Source: Hemicentrotus pulcherrimus (Eukaryota > Echinodermata > Echinoidea > Camarodonta > Strongylocentrotidae). From it: 64,000 bases of DNA. The notes below the pieces were generated by a model that was given only the letters and a program-made list of their open reading frames with translations, was not told the DNA's origin and did not search any database. The translations under genes were made by a program, and so were the position numbers. Below, in pieces: positions 1-13,530 of the stretch. Each line of letters opens with the position of its first letter. Positions within the stretch are counted from its first letter, which is position 1. Where the stretch lies: NCBI GenBank assembly GCA_003118195.1, contig BEXV01000757.1, positions 49,110-113,109 of the forward strand, given 5' to 3'.

Positions 1-629
1 NNNNNNNNNNNNNNNNNNNNNNNNNNNNNNNNNNNNNNNNNNNNNNNNNNNNNNNNNNNNNNNNNNNNNNNNNNNNNNNNNNNNNNNNNNNNNNNNNNNN
101 NNNNNNNNNNNNNNNNNNNNNNNNNNNNNNNNNNNNNNNNNNNNNNNNNNNNNNNNNNNNNNNNNNNNNNNNNNNNNNNNNNNNNNNNNNNNNNNNNNNN
201 NNNNNNNNNNNNNNNNNNNNNNNNNNNNNNNNNNNNNNNNNNNNNNNNNNNNNNNNNNNNNNNNNNNNNNNNNNNNNNNNNNNNNNNNNNNNNNNNNNNN
301 NNNNNNNNNNNNNNNNNNNNNNNNNNNNNNNNNNNNNNNNNNNNNNNNNNNNNNNNNNNNNNNNNNNNNNNNNNNNNNNNNNNNNNNNNNNNNNNNNNNN
401 NNNNNNNNNNNNNNNNNNNNNNNNNNNNNNNNNNNNNNNNNNNNNNNNNNNNNNNNNNNNNNNNNNNNNNNNNNNNNNNNNNNNNNNNNNNNNNNNNNNN
501 NNNNNNNNNNNNNNNNNNNNNNNNNNNNNNNNNNNNNNNNNNNNNNNNNNNNNNNNNNNNNNNNNNNNNNNNNNNNNNNNNNNNNNNNNNNNNNNNNNNN
601 NNNNNNNNNNNNNNNNNNNNNNNNNNNNN
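1..629. other. assembly gap
   Basis: All positions are undetermined bases. The gap abuts a segment (from 630) that recurs almost identically at 8927, so it probably marks a place where the assembler met a duplicated sequence. Confidence 0.99.
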
Positions 630-1354
630 GGAGAGAGGCAGGGTCAAGATGGAACTTGAATCACATTTATATAATGCATTTTTTGTGGTTATATGATTAA
701 AATTTAATACAGTTTATGAAAGATGGATATGCACATATTTCTACTTGCAAATACATTACTTGCAGAGTATTTGATAGATATGCCCCTTTAGGCCAAGTGA
801 AGTGAAACCCAGTTTCTCATCCTGACATTTTATTTGTCTATGTAATACACTGAAAACAGAGGCTTTCATAAACAACTTAGAGTAACACTTGTTAAATGAA
901 TTCTGCTACTTTGTTGTCTATATTCTGTAACATTATCTTATTCCCTCTTCATTTAAAAAAAAAAATGTAAATAACAAAAGAAAAAGGGATTTGCTAAAAA
1001 TAAAAGGAAGATAGTGGTAACGAGAAACTACAGTCCGAAACACAATTTTACTTGACCTTTACATGGATATGTATGGGGAGCATCAACTTTTTAGAACCGT
1101 ATGAAGTGTGACATCAACTGGTTCCTCCCCCCAAGAGGGTTTTCTACCAATGACTTCATGCTTCCTCCTCATTTTTTTTTCCTTCATAAAAAATGTAGAT
1201 AGGGCATTCGTTGACCCCTGATGACTTCTTGAAGTTGGAGTCCCCTGATGACTTCTTAGGGCTCCCAGACGAAACCAGGCATTGTGTAGAATTTGGATGG
1301 TGGAAGTCCCAGTTCACCTGCACATACTTGTGTATGTACATGTACATGTACATG
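630..1354. repeat. copy A of a ~725-bp near-identical direct duplication
   Basis: This segment matches 8927-9648 almost base for base, with only scattered substitutions and small length changes in homopolymers. The match begins exactly at the gap edge and ends in a TACATG-type short repeat (ACATGTACATGT), after which the flanks differ. Inside it CCCCTGATGACTTCTT occurs twice close together. Short frames on both strands are interrupted and resemble no known protein. It may be a recent segmental duplication or an unmerged second haplotype. Confidence 0.85.
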
Positions 1355-4300
1355 TATGTGGCTTCTCTTGAGGCCATTCCTTTAAATATGTCATTAAGTT
1401 CTAAATCATTCCAAATAGTTGTAAATAAACCCCTTATTCAATTCATCTCTTTCTTAAATCCTTCTTTTGAGTTGACTGAGAATAACTATTTTTTCTTTCT
1501 GGAAAAGAAAGGGGTGTAATGCATTGTGAAGTCTATTCCCAATGACCTTATTCACCCAATTCAATTATTAAACAAGTCATTAGAACTTTACAATTGAGTC
1601 ATCACAGTTTGTTTGCAATGATCGTTTGCGAACTTGATAGCATAAAAGGAATTCTGGAATCTACAAACTGTGAGATATGCCTTTCAGTCTGCCTATAGTT
1701 TCATTCTCTATTTTCACAAAAATCTACGGTACTCAGGCAAGCCGTGTCTTCACTGCTGTGTCATCAATATTTGGCCACACACGTATTCCATTACTCCATT
1801 CAAAACACCTCTTTTTATAGTGTGTCTCTTAGTTTAGATGGATGGCACTGTTTTCTTAGCAAGGGAACCCACAATCTCACTTGTGGTCAGTTTGTGATGG
1901 ATTATTGCATACAGCTGTGTAAAGTGAATTATAGCATGTTCAGACGAGAAGCAAATTTATACACAACACGTTTACAGAAACGTCGTGTGATGAATCATCA
2001 TAGGGCGATACGGGCAATCATACTAAAATAATAACTTTGTATAAATACACATATAAAGTAACGTGTAAACAAGCTAATTGTGAAGAGGTCACTTGACATG
2101 ACAGCTGGCCAATAATCAGTGCATGCTCACATTAAACCCTGCTCATTTATACTATTTTTGTCGCATTTCGCTATGCAATGTTCCGTTACACACCATTGAG
2201 ACTAAAACAAACTTGTATGATGATTGACCCGCTCTGTACAATATATATGATGAGATTTTTTATACAAATTTATGATTTCCTGTAGTATGAACAGACTAGC
2301 AGTTCAGCTCAGTGAAGGGAAATGTAGGAGGTTTTAAAGGTTACGTTTTAACTTTGTATTTTAATCATTTATCCCTGTTTATAATACTTCATCACTACTC
2401 ACCACTCATCAGTCTAGTCCTGCACTGAGTGCGGTTACAGTCTGGAGAACATCCATTATGCCATCAATATCAAGTTTCGAAAAGAACTTGTGGACATGAG
2501 CCAAAAATCAATCACACATTCCAAGCTATAAGGGGAAAGAGAGGGGGTGGGTGAGGAGGGGGCAATGACCATTGTGTTTTTACGTAACCAATTTCCTGAA
2601 TTGAACATAACAAACACTGTAAGAGTGAAGTAAAAGAAATACATGCAAGTGGTGAGCGCTTAAGGTTTGGAAAGCCCCTTAAGAGCTTTGGTTAACCGAA
2701 AGAGAGCTGTGGTAAAAAACAAAGAAGTACATATAAATCGCTTTTCCTGTAGAGTAATGATGTACATGGGTTCATCTTCATTAGATGTGAAGTTAGTAAA
2801 TGGGCAGTACAATGAATTGGATCAAAGAGTTAGGGCCCTGTTTGGACACAGCAGTGTGAAGCACCTTGAAAAAACCCAAATGGGGATAAAATCAGCATGT
2901 GTATTAAAATGATTAGCAAGAGGAATTATTATGATGGGAATATAAGTAAACATACACGAAGATCTATATATGCAGCAGTGTTCCCCTGTTCCTTAGTGAT
3001 CAATTTGTTTAAGGTAGAGAAGTGGTGATTGTACAATGTAAGTTTCAATTACCATTTTTACATTTAACGTTTTTATAAACTGTTTACTGCTCATGTGTGC
3101 AGTTGCCTTTAGAATTTGAGCAAGACCGATACTGTGAACAGTGTAATTTGTAATAGTTACTGATCCTATTGTCTGCTTTAATAGACACAGAAGGATGTTA
3201 AATAATACCTTTTACTACAGAAGTAATAGACCACAGTCTCTGTGATAAAACCAAACCTAATGCATGTCTTTGTGAAGTGCCTCAATACAAATATTTCATT
3301 CAGCTGTAATCAATAATTGTGTTTCAATAGTCGGAAAGGCAGGTAGAGCCAGCCATAATGTAATAATATTTTGTTTTTTTTAATTACATTTATACTTCCA
3401 TACACACAGTGATGTCCGGTGTTGTATGCTGCATCAAGAACATACATGTAGCTTATCAAATGATTTGAGCCATTAACATGTCAAACCTTAGTGGGCAAGT
3501 CAGTAGATATTATTTCACCCCCGACTGTACATTCAAATCAAATCAAAAACGGAATCAAATCTCACGGCATGTAAAAACTATATACATGTACATGTACACT
3601 ATACTACCCTATGGTGCTTGTGCCAAGCATTATTCAGAGCTGCCCACCATTCCACTTATCCCAGAATTATTCAGTTTTTTTCATCCAAATTACATATTTT
3701 TTTGAAACAAATATGTTTTGAAATTTTTAAAAATAATTTTTTCACATACCGCATGTCAAACATCTGCCCTAAAATGTTATTTTGATCATAAAGTCAATAG
3801 AAAACTAAGGTTAATGCATACTTGAAGAGAAAAATATTCTCAACCAAAATAACAACAACAAAATACCTCCTTGTAAATAAACTATGGAGAAAAAAACAGC
3901 ATGAGGAGTGGATATTCCTGCATTGAAAGTGTGTCGCGTGTGGTTGTAAGTTTTGTTTTAATGAATTCCTTTTTTTTTGCCATCATGGTCCCTTTTTTTG
4001 GTGGCACAAGGTTGCCAGCTCTGATCATTTTATTGGATGGGGAACATTGCTTCTCAGATGACTAGAGGCATGACATCTTCCTGCAACATGTCAAACCTCC
4101 GGGGGCAAGTCAGTAGACATTAGTGCACCTGAATGTGTACATTCTCTCTCACAACATGAAACAGGAGACGAACGACCGAGCATGGCAGGCAAGGTTTACA
4201 TGGACTGTCCATAACAGTTTGACAGAGTAGAAGATGATGGAGAATACTAGTCGTTCATTTTCATTGTTGTAGAATCTGTCTTGAATAGTCAATTATGCAG

Positions 4301-5604
4301 CTACATGTAGGTAAAAAAAAATTGTAAGCTTTTTAAGATTCCATCATGTTGACTAAATCTTGCTCAAAATCAGTACTAATGAGTTGCACTGCACTCGGGG
4401 ATGTGGATGTACATGTATGGGACTACACAAGTATGTACCATCAAAACATGGTCATTTTTCCCTGAAAAACTATTGCCAGTCACACATAAAATTCAAGAGC
4501 ACTTCAGAGTAATCCACTTCATTTTCATTGCTATTTTATGTTTTCTTAAAACGTGATACACAAGAAAACTTTGATACAGATTACTAGTACTTTCTATTTA
4601 AAATCAAGATTTGTTTATTTTGCCGTGTTTATTTTGTTTTGTTGCAGTTTGGTTAGTTTTTTTTCTATCAAATTAACTATTTGACTAATATAGTGCATAA
4701 ACCATAAAGTCATCACTAAGAGACAGAACGGCATTATCTTGTACCTTTTTAATATAACAAAGACTAAGCACTGGTGCGGGGTTGGACGGTCGGTGCTTTC
4801 ATTTATCATGGGTCAATACTATTAATTATACATAAGCAATCCAATTATGCTATGAAACCGTGTTGTGTTTATAGATGTCTTTTAAAGAAATGAAGCTAGT
4901 GATTAAAAAAGAATATTGTACTAAATTAGAAAGGATGTACATTGATGCCGTTTTTTCTAGGCTATTTAAAGACATAAATCAGGCTCTGTTTCAGGCTTTT
5001 CAGGCTGTCTCAAGCTGCTGAATATTACATGGCTACAATTGTATGGGTCACTTTTCAGGCTAATAGGGTGAGAGGCACTGGTATATCGCTACCCACCTGC
5101 CAAACCACAAACTGTATGCAGCATACATACATACATGTAGTAGCCCAGCATATTTTTAATATTGGAGTGGAGGGGGTGGNGGGGGGGAATACCCAAATTT
5201 AGGATTTTGGTTTCCAAACGAAATACGATAATCTACAAAAAATTAATGAGATACTGCTTGATTCATTGCCTCAAAATGACCAAAAGATTTAGGATATATG
5301 ACGTTATTTTAGAAGCAAAGTAAGCAAATATAATACTGATAAATACTTCAATAAGCAGTGCGTTGGTTCTTTATTCAACATGTTTAAACAATCCTATGTC
5401 CAATGATCAATACGTTGAGATGGTCATTGCTGTATAGAACTCAAGCCATCTCTCACCTCTTCCTACGCAAGTATAGTGCACTCCCAAGTAGAGAGGTATT
5501 ATTTGCAGTAATTGAATTTTCCCTCTCGACCATTTACTTGTTTGACGTAGGTATTTAGACCGGTTCCCCTCCCTGATCATTGCATTGCTTTAATCTCGTC
5601 CGTT
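1355..5604. other. non-coding stretch, probably SNX27 intron 1
   Basis: I see no exon, RNA gene or intact mobile element here. Reading frames are short and unrelated to known families. The sequence is AT-rich with scattered ACATGT motifs. A partial match to a CCTCAATACAAAT-type repeat (see 60091-60310) lies near 3270-3300. Position 5180 is a single undetermined base in a G run. Confidence 0.5.
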
Positions 5605-5680
5605 CAGAGCCAGAAGGTCGTTAACTCCATGTTAGGGTATATACATTAATGCCCTTCTGGCTCTCAGCAGATGATATATG
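5605..5680 (+). repeat. short hairpin repeat, CCAGAAGG family, copy a
   Basis: The left arm AGAGCCAGAAGGTCGTTAAC pairs with a right arm ending CCCTTCTGGCTCTCAGCAG, separated by a loop of about 20 nt. It is followed by ATGATATATG, a flank that recurs in other copies. It is one of at least eight related hairpins in this window. Confidence 0.7.
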
Positions 5681-6819
5681 TAGGGTAAATGAGGCCTTCC
5701 TCTTTAAGCTCGGCAGCTCTCATCAAAATCAGTCAGATATGAAAACAAATGATCTTGCACTTTCCTTCCCCTTGTTATTTTAGGTCGGCATTTGGCGTTG
5801 AATGTTATTAATGTCTCAAATGTCTCTTTTATTCCAGTCATTGTTTACTGATCCATTCATAATGGTTTTCATTTTCAAAACAAAAACAGGCATTGGATTG
5901 TGGAATAAAATATATTGAATCTTAAACTCTACATATCCTTTTTTTTATTCTTTTTTTTTTTAATTCTTTGGACCAATTTTGTCATGAATACACATCTGGG
6001 ATGAACAAAGCATGCATTCATGTACATGTACCGGTATAGGGGCAAGCTTACAGTATTTGAATTGTACCCAATTAGGCAAGCAAACCTCTATTTTTTTCTT
6101 ATTCAGAAAATCTTAGTAATGGTTAATGTACCGTAATTGCTATTATGCCCATTTTGATTGTAATATCAAAGAAGATTGGAAGACAATGTCCTGCTTGTCT
6201 AAAAAGCACCAATATACCAGTTTACTAACATGTTCATGTACATGTATCTACAGTGCTTTTGTTTTACCTCTTTGTAAATTGTTTAGTTTTGATGGGGTCT
6301 GTAATTGTTTTATTTGAATTTTTATTAATAAAGATTTAAAAGGGGACAAATATGTATTCAAATGTTATGCATAATTTTGTTAACAAAGGATGTTCTTACC
6401 CAAGGCATCCCTGACATAGCAACAAATAATATTTGCAGGTTCAAAATAGTGTAGTTTATTCATTAATAACAGGTAAATGGGAATAATATGTCACTAGGTC
6501 CCTAGAAAAGAAACATCCATAAATTTGAATATGTTAGTCGACCGGTCTTTTATAGCATTACAATGTCGTACTTTTGTGGGCTACACACACAATTTCTAAC
6601 TATTAATACTTGTACACCATTACAGGTATGCATGTATATGTTGTACCTGTTTGTTCACAAAGATACGTTGAGCGACTCCTTTAAGCTAATATATTTTCAT
6701 TTGCAGTCAGTTGTGACTCTGCTGTGGAATTTCAGGTGGATTTACCTTACGTAGTGCCGCAGGAAATTGATATTGATCCCTCAACGATGCTGTCCAGTCG
6801 CCTCTGATATCATCAGCAA
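5681..6819. other. non-coding stretch
   Basis: Nothing recognisable beyond poly-T runs (about 5940-5962) and ACATGTA motifs. No exon is supported. Confidence 0.45.
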
Positions 6820-7145
6820 TATTTCTAGTCCAGAGACGGAGACATATAACACACCCCTTCATTAAATAAGCCAAGGCCTGACTTTTTGTCTCTCTCTCTC
6901 TCTCTCTCTTACTATCTCCTTTTTTTTCTTCTTTGTGTGGTGTCCCTCCAAGTCATTTAGGCTAGAATTGATTGGTATGTAATTGTTATTGTGTAAGGAA
7001 GATATGAAAATAAGAAAATATGTTTAGATTTCTAGTCCAAAGAGGGGAGATAGTGAAATAGAACATTGCTCAACATACATTTGCCAACGCCTGACTCTCT
7101 CTCTTTCTCTCTCGCCCTTTCTTTCATTTTCTCTTTCTCTTTTCT
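6820..7145. repeat. diverged tandem duplication with CT-rich tracts
   Basis: Two related units of about 200 bp each start with TTTCTAGTCCA (near 6826 and 7028), continue through GCC(A/T)A..GCCTGACT, and end in a (CT)n microsatellite (about 6891-6910 and 7098-7145). Confidence 0.55.
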
Positions 7146-7739
7146 TTCTTAATCCTACCAATTCTTGCATTTTTATTGAATTTTAGAAGAAAATTGTATA
7201 TTAATTAGTCAATTTACTTAAACACAGAGTTATGCCATTTTGGCTTTGAACAGACAATTTGTAAGATTATGATAAATTACATATCTGTACGAGGAGGAAC
7301 GTGGTGATTACCTTATATGTGTAATTCTTGCGGTCTTTCCATACATTGTGTGAAAAGCATTCTTAATCCATATGAATGATAGAAACAAACTATACATGTA
7401 GGTACCGACTTTAAATCAACATTAAATTGTTGGCTGAAAGTACCCTGAGAATACTGTGGCCTAGAAATAGAGTATTTTACTATTAAATTTCCTACATTTG
7501 TTGAACTTCGGAAGGTTTTTGCAGAAAAGTGTCACAAGTGTCTGCTTCACTTTTGTCCAAATGCTAGCTTTCTCCCAGTCTGCCACAGATCCTGACTGGG
7601 CTTTGACGACATCTGCCAGCTCCAGCTCTGCATGGGCTCAGCTGGCACAATGGATGCTTTCAGCGGATACAATCGTACTCAATATAAATGTGCTTTCATT
7701 TTTTGCCCGATGAAAGTAGACAGAAACTGAACATGACTA

Positions 7740-8335
7740 CATGTCCACAGTATCACACTTACTGTAACTTGATGTTCACTTGCCTATTTCCTAAGGCTGC
7801 ATATAAAATTTAAGTGTGAATGCAGCAGGGTTCATTGTATCACGGTATTGCAACTTGATGTTTAATGGTTATGTGTAAATATGGAATTCTAATGTGAATG
7901 CACCGGTTGTTTAAATGTTCATAGTATCACAGTACTGTAACTTTATGTTCACCTGCCCTATGGCTAAGGCAGCACATGAAATCTTGATGTGAATGCAGCC
8001 AGGTTGTTAATGTTAATTGTTTGTTGTCCCAATGGCTAAGACTGCCCATGAATTCTCAATATAAATGCAGTCAGATCAGTCATGTTCACCTTACCACAAT
8101 ACTGTAGCTCAATATCTAATGGCTAGGGATACAAAAGAAATTATAATGTGAATGCAGCTGGGTTAGGTAGGGTTTAAAGTATCACAGTACTGTATTAAAC
8201 TTGATGTACATGTACTCTCGATGGCTAAGGCTGCACCTGAAATCTTGATGTGAATGCAGCTACATGTAGATTGCTCATGTTAAGGGTATCACAGTGCTGT
8301 AACTTGATGTTTTCCCAACGGCTAAGGATGTACAG
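7740..8335. repeat. degenerate tandem array, ~6 units
   Basis: The block GTATCACAGTACTGTAACTT and its variants recur near 7751, 7839, 7924, 8089, 8180 and 8286. Each is followed by a GGCTAAGG..GCA..TGAA block and AATGTGAATGCAG. Spacing varies from about 85 to 165 bp, so units have gained and lost segments. No frame runs through it. Confidence 0.7.
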
Positions 8336-8926
8336 TACATGTTCATGAAGTTCCATATTTTGACATTTATCTCTTTTACCTGTGGTCGAATCAATAGCGG
8401 TCCAAAATGAGCAAAACAAGGAGGCAGATTTCATATAGATGGGTGTTAACTCATTCACTTGTATAAAGCATTAATACCCCTCTAACCCTCAACATTATAT
8501 CTTAGTACATTTGTATGTACCTCTTTCCCACATGTCTGACTTCCATTACCATATTATGAAATTAAACTTCACTTTACATAGGATAACCTTTGATAATATC
8601 TCATAATGAGAGATGATTGCCTCAAGCAATTCGTCGCTGTGCTAAGAAAGAACACAGGTTCACCTGCGGAGGAAAGGAAACTATACATCCTGTTTCCATG
8701 GCAACTGATATGCCGAACATCAAGGGAGAGGGTGAAGTCTTTTGTCTCATGCAAATCAAACGCAGAAAACATGTATTTAATTATTGAATTTTTGTGCGGT
8801 GTGAAAAGAGGCTGAAACGTCATATGAATTTGGTTTGTTTGATATTTAAAGGCGTGTAAAAAAAAGAAAAGATAAAAGAAAGAGTATTGACTATTGTGTG
8901 CAAGCATGCGCATGTACCTTGAAAAA

Positions 8927-9648
8927 GGAGAGAGGCAGGGTCAAGATGGAACTTGAATCACATTTATATAATGCATTTTTTGTGGTTATATGATTAAAAT
9001 TTAATACAGTTTATGAAAGATGGATATGCACATATTTCTACTTGCAAATACATTACTTGCAGAGTATTTGATAGATATGCCCCTTTAGGCCAAGTGAAGT
9101 GAAACCCAGTTTCTCATCCTGACATTTTATTTGTCTATGTAATACACTGAAAACAGAGGCTTTCATAAACAACTTAGAGTAACACTTGTTAAATGAATTC
9201 TGCTACTTTGTTGTCTATATTCTGTAACATTATCTTATTCCCTCTTCATTTAAAAAAAAAAATGTAAATAACAAAAGAAAAAGGGATTTGCTAAAAATAA
9301 AAGGAAGATAGTGGTAACGAGAAACTACAGTCCGAAACACAATTTAACTTGACCTTTACATGGATATGTATGGGGAGCATCAACTTTTTAGAACCGTATG
9401 AAGTGTGACATCAACTGGTTCCTCCCCCCAAGAGGGTTTTCTTCCAATGACCTCATGCTTCCTCCTCATTTTTTTCCTTCATAAAAAATGTAGATAGGGC
9501 ATTCGTTGACCCCTGATGACTTCTTGAAGTTTGAGTCCCCTGATGACTTCTTAGGGCTCCCAGACGAAACCAGGCGTTGTGTAGAATTTGGATGGTGGAA
9601 GTCCCAGTTCACCTGCACATACTTGTGTATGTACATGTACATGTACAT
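8927..9648. repeat. copy B of the ~725-bp near-identical direct duplication
   Basis: Counterpart of 630-1354, offset by 8297 bp at the left edge. Differences are few: for example AATTTTACTTG versus AATTTAACTTG, CTACCAATGACTTC versus CTTCCAATGACCTC, and a shorter poly-T. The match ends in an ACATGTACAT short repeat. Confidence 0.85.
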
Positions 9649-10647
9649 ACATGTGCTGTGAAGTGCTGCAGTGTGGAATTTGAATTGAATCAAGATTTAT
9701 TTCAATCATCAACACAATATATGCAAAGATAGAGGCACAGAGTATGAAATTACATGTAAATTGATATGATAACATTCAAAATATAAAGAAAATATAAAAG
9801 TATAAACCAAAGAATATCATTGTTATGAGCGATTCTTTTAGGATGGAATGCATTTCTTAAGGAAATAGTGAAGGATTTGATTTTAGTGAGTAGAAAAAGA
9901 AAATGAAGCAGAGAGATGACATCATGGCAGTAACAATATACAGTAGTGTAGAATATAAAAGGAAAAGAAGTGAGATACTTCATAATGAAGAAGACATGAT
10001 GATAGAGAGAGATCGAGAGAGTTGCCAGAGGAAATGAAATGCAGTCGGAATGTACTAGCAATAATAACACAAGCCAATCAACCTGTTGAATCACATTCAA
10101 TATCTGAGATACCGAATGTCTCCTGCCAGCTAGACATCCAGTACCCTACCCTGGAAAACGGCTTGAAAGTAGATCGATTTCGCAGCACCGCAGTCGAGTG
10201 GACGTGTTTGGCATGTAAACATGTCCTCTCTACAGCCCTCATCTGAATCGCACCTCTGCCCGCATCATCATGCCCCCCCCCCCCTTCTCGACCCCTTGTT
10301 TACAGACTGTGCGCAAAGAATTGTCCTCCTGACAACTTCATGGCCTCTGTTTCTAGGTTCGGGAGGTTTCAAGAGAATGGCGGTAAACAAATATATGGTC
10401 TTGGTGCACGTGCTGTTAGAGTTGTGTTCTCCACCTAGCCCACATTCATGTAAATGCTGCATCAGATGGTGTGTGTGGGACTGGGGGAGAAATATAGGGT
10501 TACATGCATGGCCCATTTGTGCAGAATGGTGCCAGTAGGAGCTGTAAGGGACTGTAAATTAAGTAGGCTTTGGAGTATTAGAGCAATGTAGGCTCCTTCG
10601 TACAAAGAGGATGTCTGCTAATGTAGCGTAATTCATGTAATTGCTGC
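9649..10647. other. non-coding stretch with a retroelement-like tail
   Basis: Around 9676-9700 the sequence TTGAATCAAGATTTATTTCA looks like a reversed non-LTR element tail, although no coding part is visible. From about 10010 to 10260 the sequence is more complex and GC-balanced, and it carries a poly-C run at 10273-10283. A frame at 10022-10246 has no recognisable product. Confidence 0.35.
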
Positions 10648-11033
10648 TTAAAGAGAAGGTTGAGTTCTAGGAAGAGGTGAAAAATAATTTGTGAACTTTA
10701 TCATTTATTATTATGCAAGCGTGGAAGAACATCAGATAAGACATGTTCCCTGAAAAGCATGGCTCTTCAAATGCCTTCATATTCTAAATATGTCATGTTT
10801 ATCGTAAAACTTGGGGGGGGGGGAGGTTTTTTCGCCATGTGTTTGTGTAGTCCCATATACATCTTTATGTGTACAGTGTTTGTAACTTTACTAAATTTCT
10901 TATCATTTTGATGATTCCAGAACCTTGCAATACACACACATTCTTATATGCTACATGTAGGTGATGAACCTTTTCTGGTCGATTCCACACCGTTTCTTTC
11001 ACATTGCAATCGCATGACCAGAACTCAACTTAC
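10648..11033 (+). mobile_element. TIR element, GTTGAGTTCTGG family, copy 1
   Basis: The left end reads TTAAAGAGAAGGTTGAGTTC and the right end reads GACCAGAACTCAACTT, forming imperfect terminal inverted repeats. The ~386-bp interior (AGTCCCATATACATCTTT, GATTCCAGAACCTTGCAATA, TTCCACACCGTTTCTTTCAC) is shared with 47736-48114, in part with 22843-23232, and in reverse with 35972-36312. No transposase is encoded, so it is a non-autonomous element. Confidence 0.75.
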
Positions 11034-13530
11034 TTAGCCAGTACTCATGTAGAAGCAGCATCAAATGGTGTTTGTGGGACTGAGGACAATTTATAATTAT
11101 AGGGTAATTACTTGGCTCCTTCTTAGAGTGTAATAAATATACACATATCTATGTATTAAGAACAAAGTCTGTATTAGTGTTACTGCCCATTGCATAGTGT
11201 TTTGTAGGGGTAAGGAGATGTTAGGAGAAATATAGGGTCTCTTGTCAACTTTGTATGTAGAGATTGTCTGTAGAAATTATGCTTGAATTTATGTCAAAGC
11301 AGCATCAGATTGTGTGTTGTGGGACCGTGGGAGAAATCTAGGGTCACTTGGCTCCTTGGTATATAGGAGGTGTCTGAAGAACATTGTAGAAATGGCGCCA
11401 GTATGAGTTGTAAGTGAATGTAAATAGGGTAGGCTTTAGAATACTGAGAAAACATTCCCATCGTCTGTCGAGATGAGGATGAAGCTTAAGCAGGGGTGTT
11501 GACATCCTCATCCCAGGATTGGGGACCTTTCGGAGAGATGCGCTTATGCCGAGTATCCACGATTCCATGGGTTGAATTCTGTTTTCATGTTGGGATGACT
11601 TGATCAACTGTCCCATGCATGTTTGTTTGCAGGCACCACCAGGGTTTCGTTGATGTTTTATGAGATAACAACTTTGGCTGAGGAATCGATTTATATTTTA
11701 CAAGCAACAAGGTTTAGTTCCGGATGTATCTATAAAAATTGTAACCCAATTCAAACAAAAGTAGGTTCTGACTAGTAAATGTTAGATGAATTTTATTTCT
11801 TCAAATGCAGTAAGTTTTCTTGAGGAATTTTGCATGGTAAAAAGGAAGGATATACATTAGCTCTAAGAAAACTGAGTATAAAGCTATCAAATGATCCATT
11901 TCCATCTCCTTAATTTGGTTCAATACCTTGTTACATTGTGACTTGTATTTTAGTTTAATTCTTGGAACTCTCTGTAAGAAATTTAGATGGTATAAAAACA
12001 GCCAAACTTAATGTAGACTCCTGTGAACAATGTACATTTTTTATCAGCACATGGCATTTTAATAGCATTTTAGGGAATAATGACGAATAAACATGAGGGA
12101 TATAGATCAGAGCATGATTTTCCACACCAATTTCATCAGACTTGGGTTCGTTTCTTTTATCTTGTGGCCCCAATGTTGCTTACGTCATTGTCTAGAAAGG
12201 AGGATAGGAAAAAAGGAAATAAAGAGGAAAAGGAAAGGCTCAAACATTGAGCATCTGAGTGTGCAAACAGTGCTTAACACAGTTTTTACCCTCCACCACT
12301 TTCCATTTCAGATTACCTCCTCATGGCATTTTGGAAAGGTTTAAAATTTGGAGGGGGAGGGAAAGAGAGTATCGATACCCTATTTTGTCCCATCTTTCGT
12401 AACAAGCACACTCCACAATATCCTGTTACACATATTGCTGATATTCGAAAGGGTATTCTTGTCTCATTTTTTAAATGCTAAGTGAGGATTTAGGATGGGA
12501 TAAGTGTTGGTATTTAGGCACAAAACACAGGTGAAAAGTGTGATCTGACATACAGTAGGTGAAAATGCAAATGCTCCCATTTGGAATAAAGCTTTCCTGA
12601 AGTCCTTAAAAGAATCCATAAGTGTACCATTTAATTCAAAGCTATTTAATAAGACAAATTTCATAAAAAAATAGTTTTTTTTTTCTTCTCGTAATGTTTT
12701 ACAAAAAACAAAAATGACCCTAGGTTTATTCAATTTTGTTTTCATTATTATCTTGCCTTTCAATGAATCTTTGATAATTTAATTTTGTGTTGTAACTTGA
12801 AATTAACAAGATACCATTTAACTAGTTATACAATGTAGTTTTGACTTTTGACCAATCATATTTGAATATGGTGTTAAAAAAAAATCAAGAAAAGCTAAAA
12901 AAGGAGGGGTCTTTATTGTATGTTTTATTTGTATATACATGTATGAAAGAGCAATGTTCTTGTCAAATAAAAAGTGCAACAGAGAAACCCTTTTTTCTAA
13001 CTACTATAATGAAATTTTAGTCGCAAAAATGTATGAAAAATTAATGGCACTGCACGAGTTAAGCAATGAGAATATAAAAATGTGATATCTTATATTGTGA
13101 GTGATGGGTGAAAGAAATATTGATAGAAATTGAAATTAAGAGTGGGAACTAATCTCCATCTTGCTAGCTGATCTCTCTCTTGCCTTTCAAATCTGAGAAA
13201 TTGATCCCCATCTTATAGCATGATACGGGATTACAGATGGGTAATGAGTTCGAGAAACAGCTTTCTTCACCTTTGCAGCAGAGTCTAGGTTCACTTAAAG
13301 TTTAGGTTATCGTTTTAAAACTCTTTCGGTTATATCTCTTGCAGTTACTTACCATGCAAACACACCCATGGTTTTTAAAGTTGAAGTTATAAACTATGTG
13401 AGATCTTATGGTTAGTGCTATAACTGTTTTAACAGGGGTCCTCACTCGCAGTTATGTGATGTGCAGATGCAATATCTTTGAGGTTAAATGCCAGCATGTA
13501 GTTAAAATGTCTGGTTACCCAGTTTATATT
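11034..13530. other. non-coding stretch
   Basis: Between about 11040 and 11420 short phrases such as GCAGCATCA(A/G)ATGGTG..GTGGGAC recur in degenerate form (also near 10458), suggesting an old tandem repeat. The rest shows AT-rich sequence and homopolymer runs. No exon is supported. Confidence 0.4.

Noticed and set aside
1156..1377. Repeated minus-strand frame with KKSSG motifs (also 9466-9693)
   Set aside because: It occurs in both copies of the duplicated segment, but its start is in the TACATG short repeat and it is not conserved-looking; its duplication simply follows the DNA duplication.
10022..10246. 74-codon frame in the GC-balanced block near 10 kb as the missing first SNX27 exon
   Set aside because: It lacks the PDZ carboxylate-binding loop pattern (GYGF) and the DRILEV-type end expected just before the 22097 exon.
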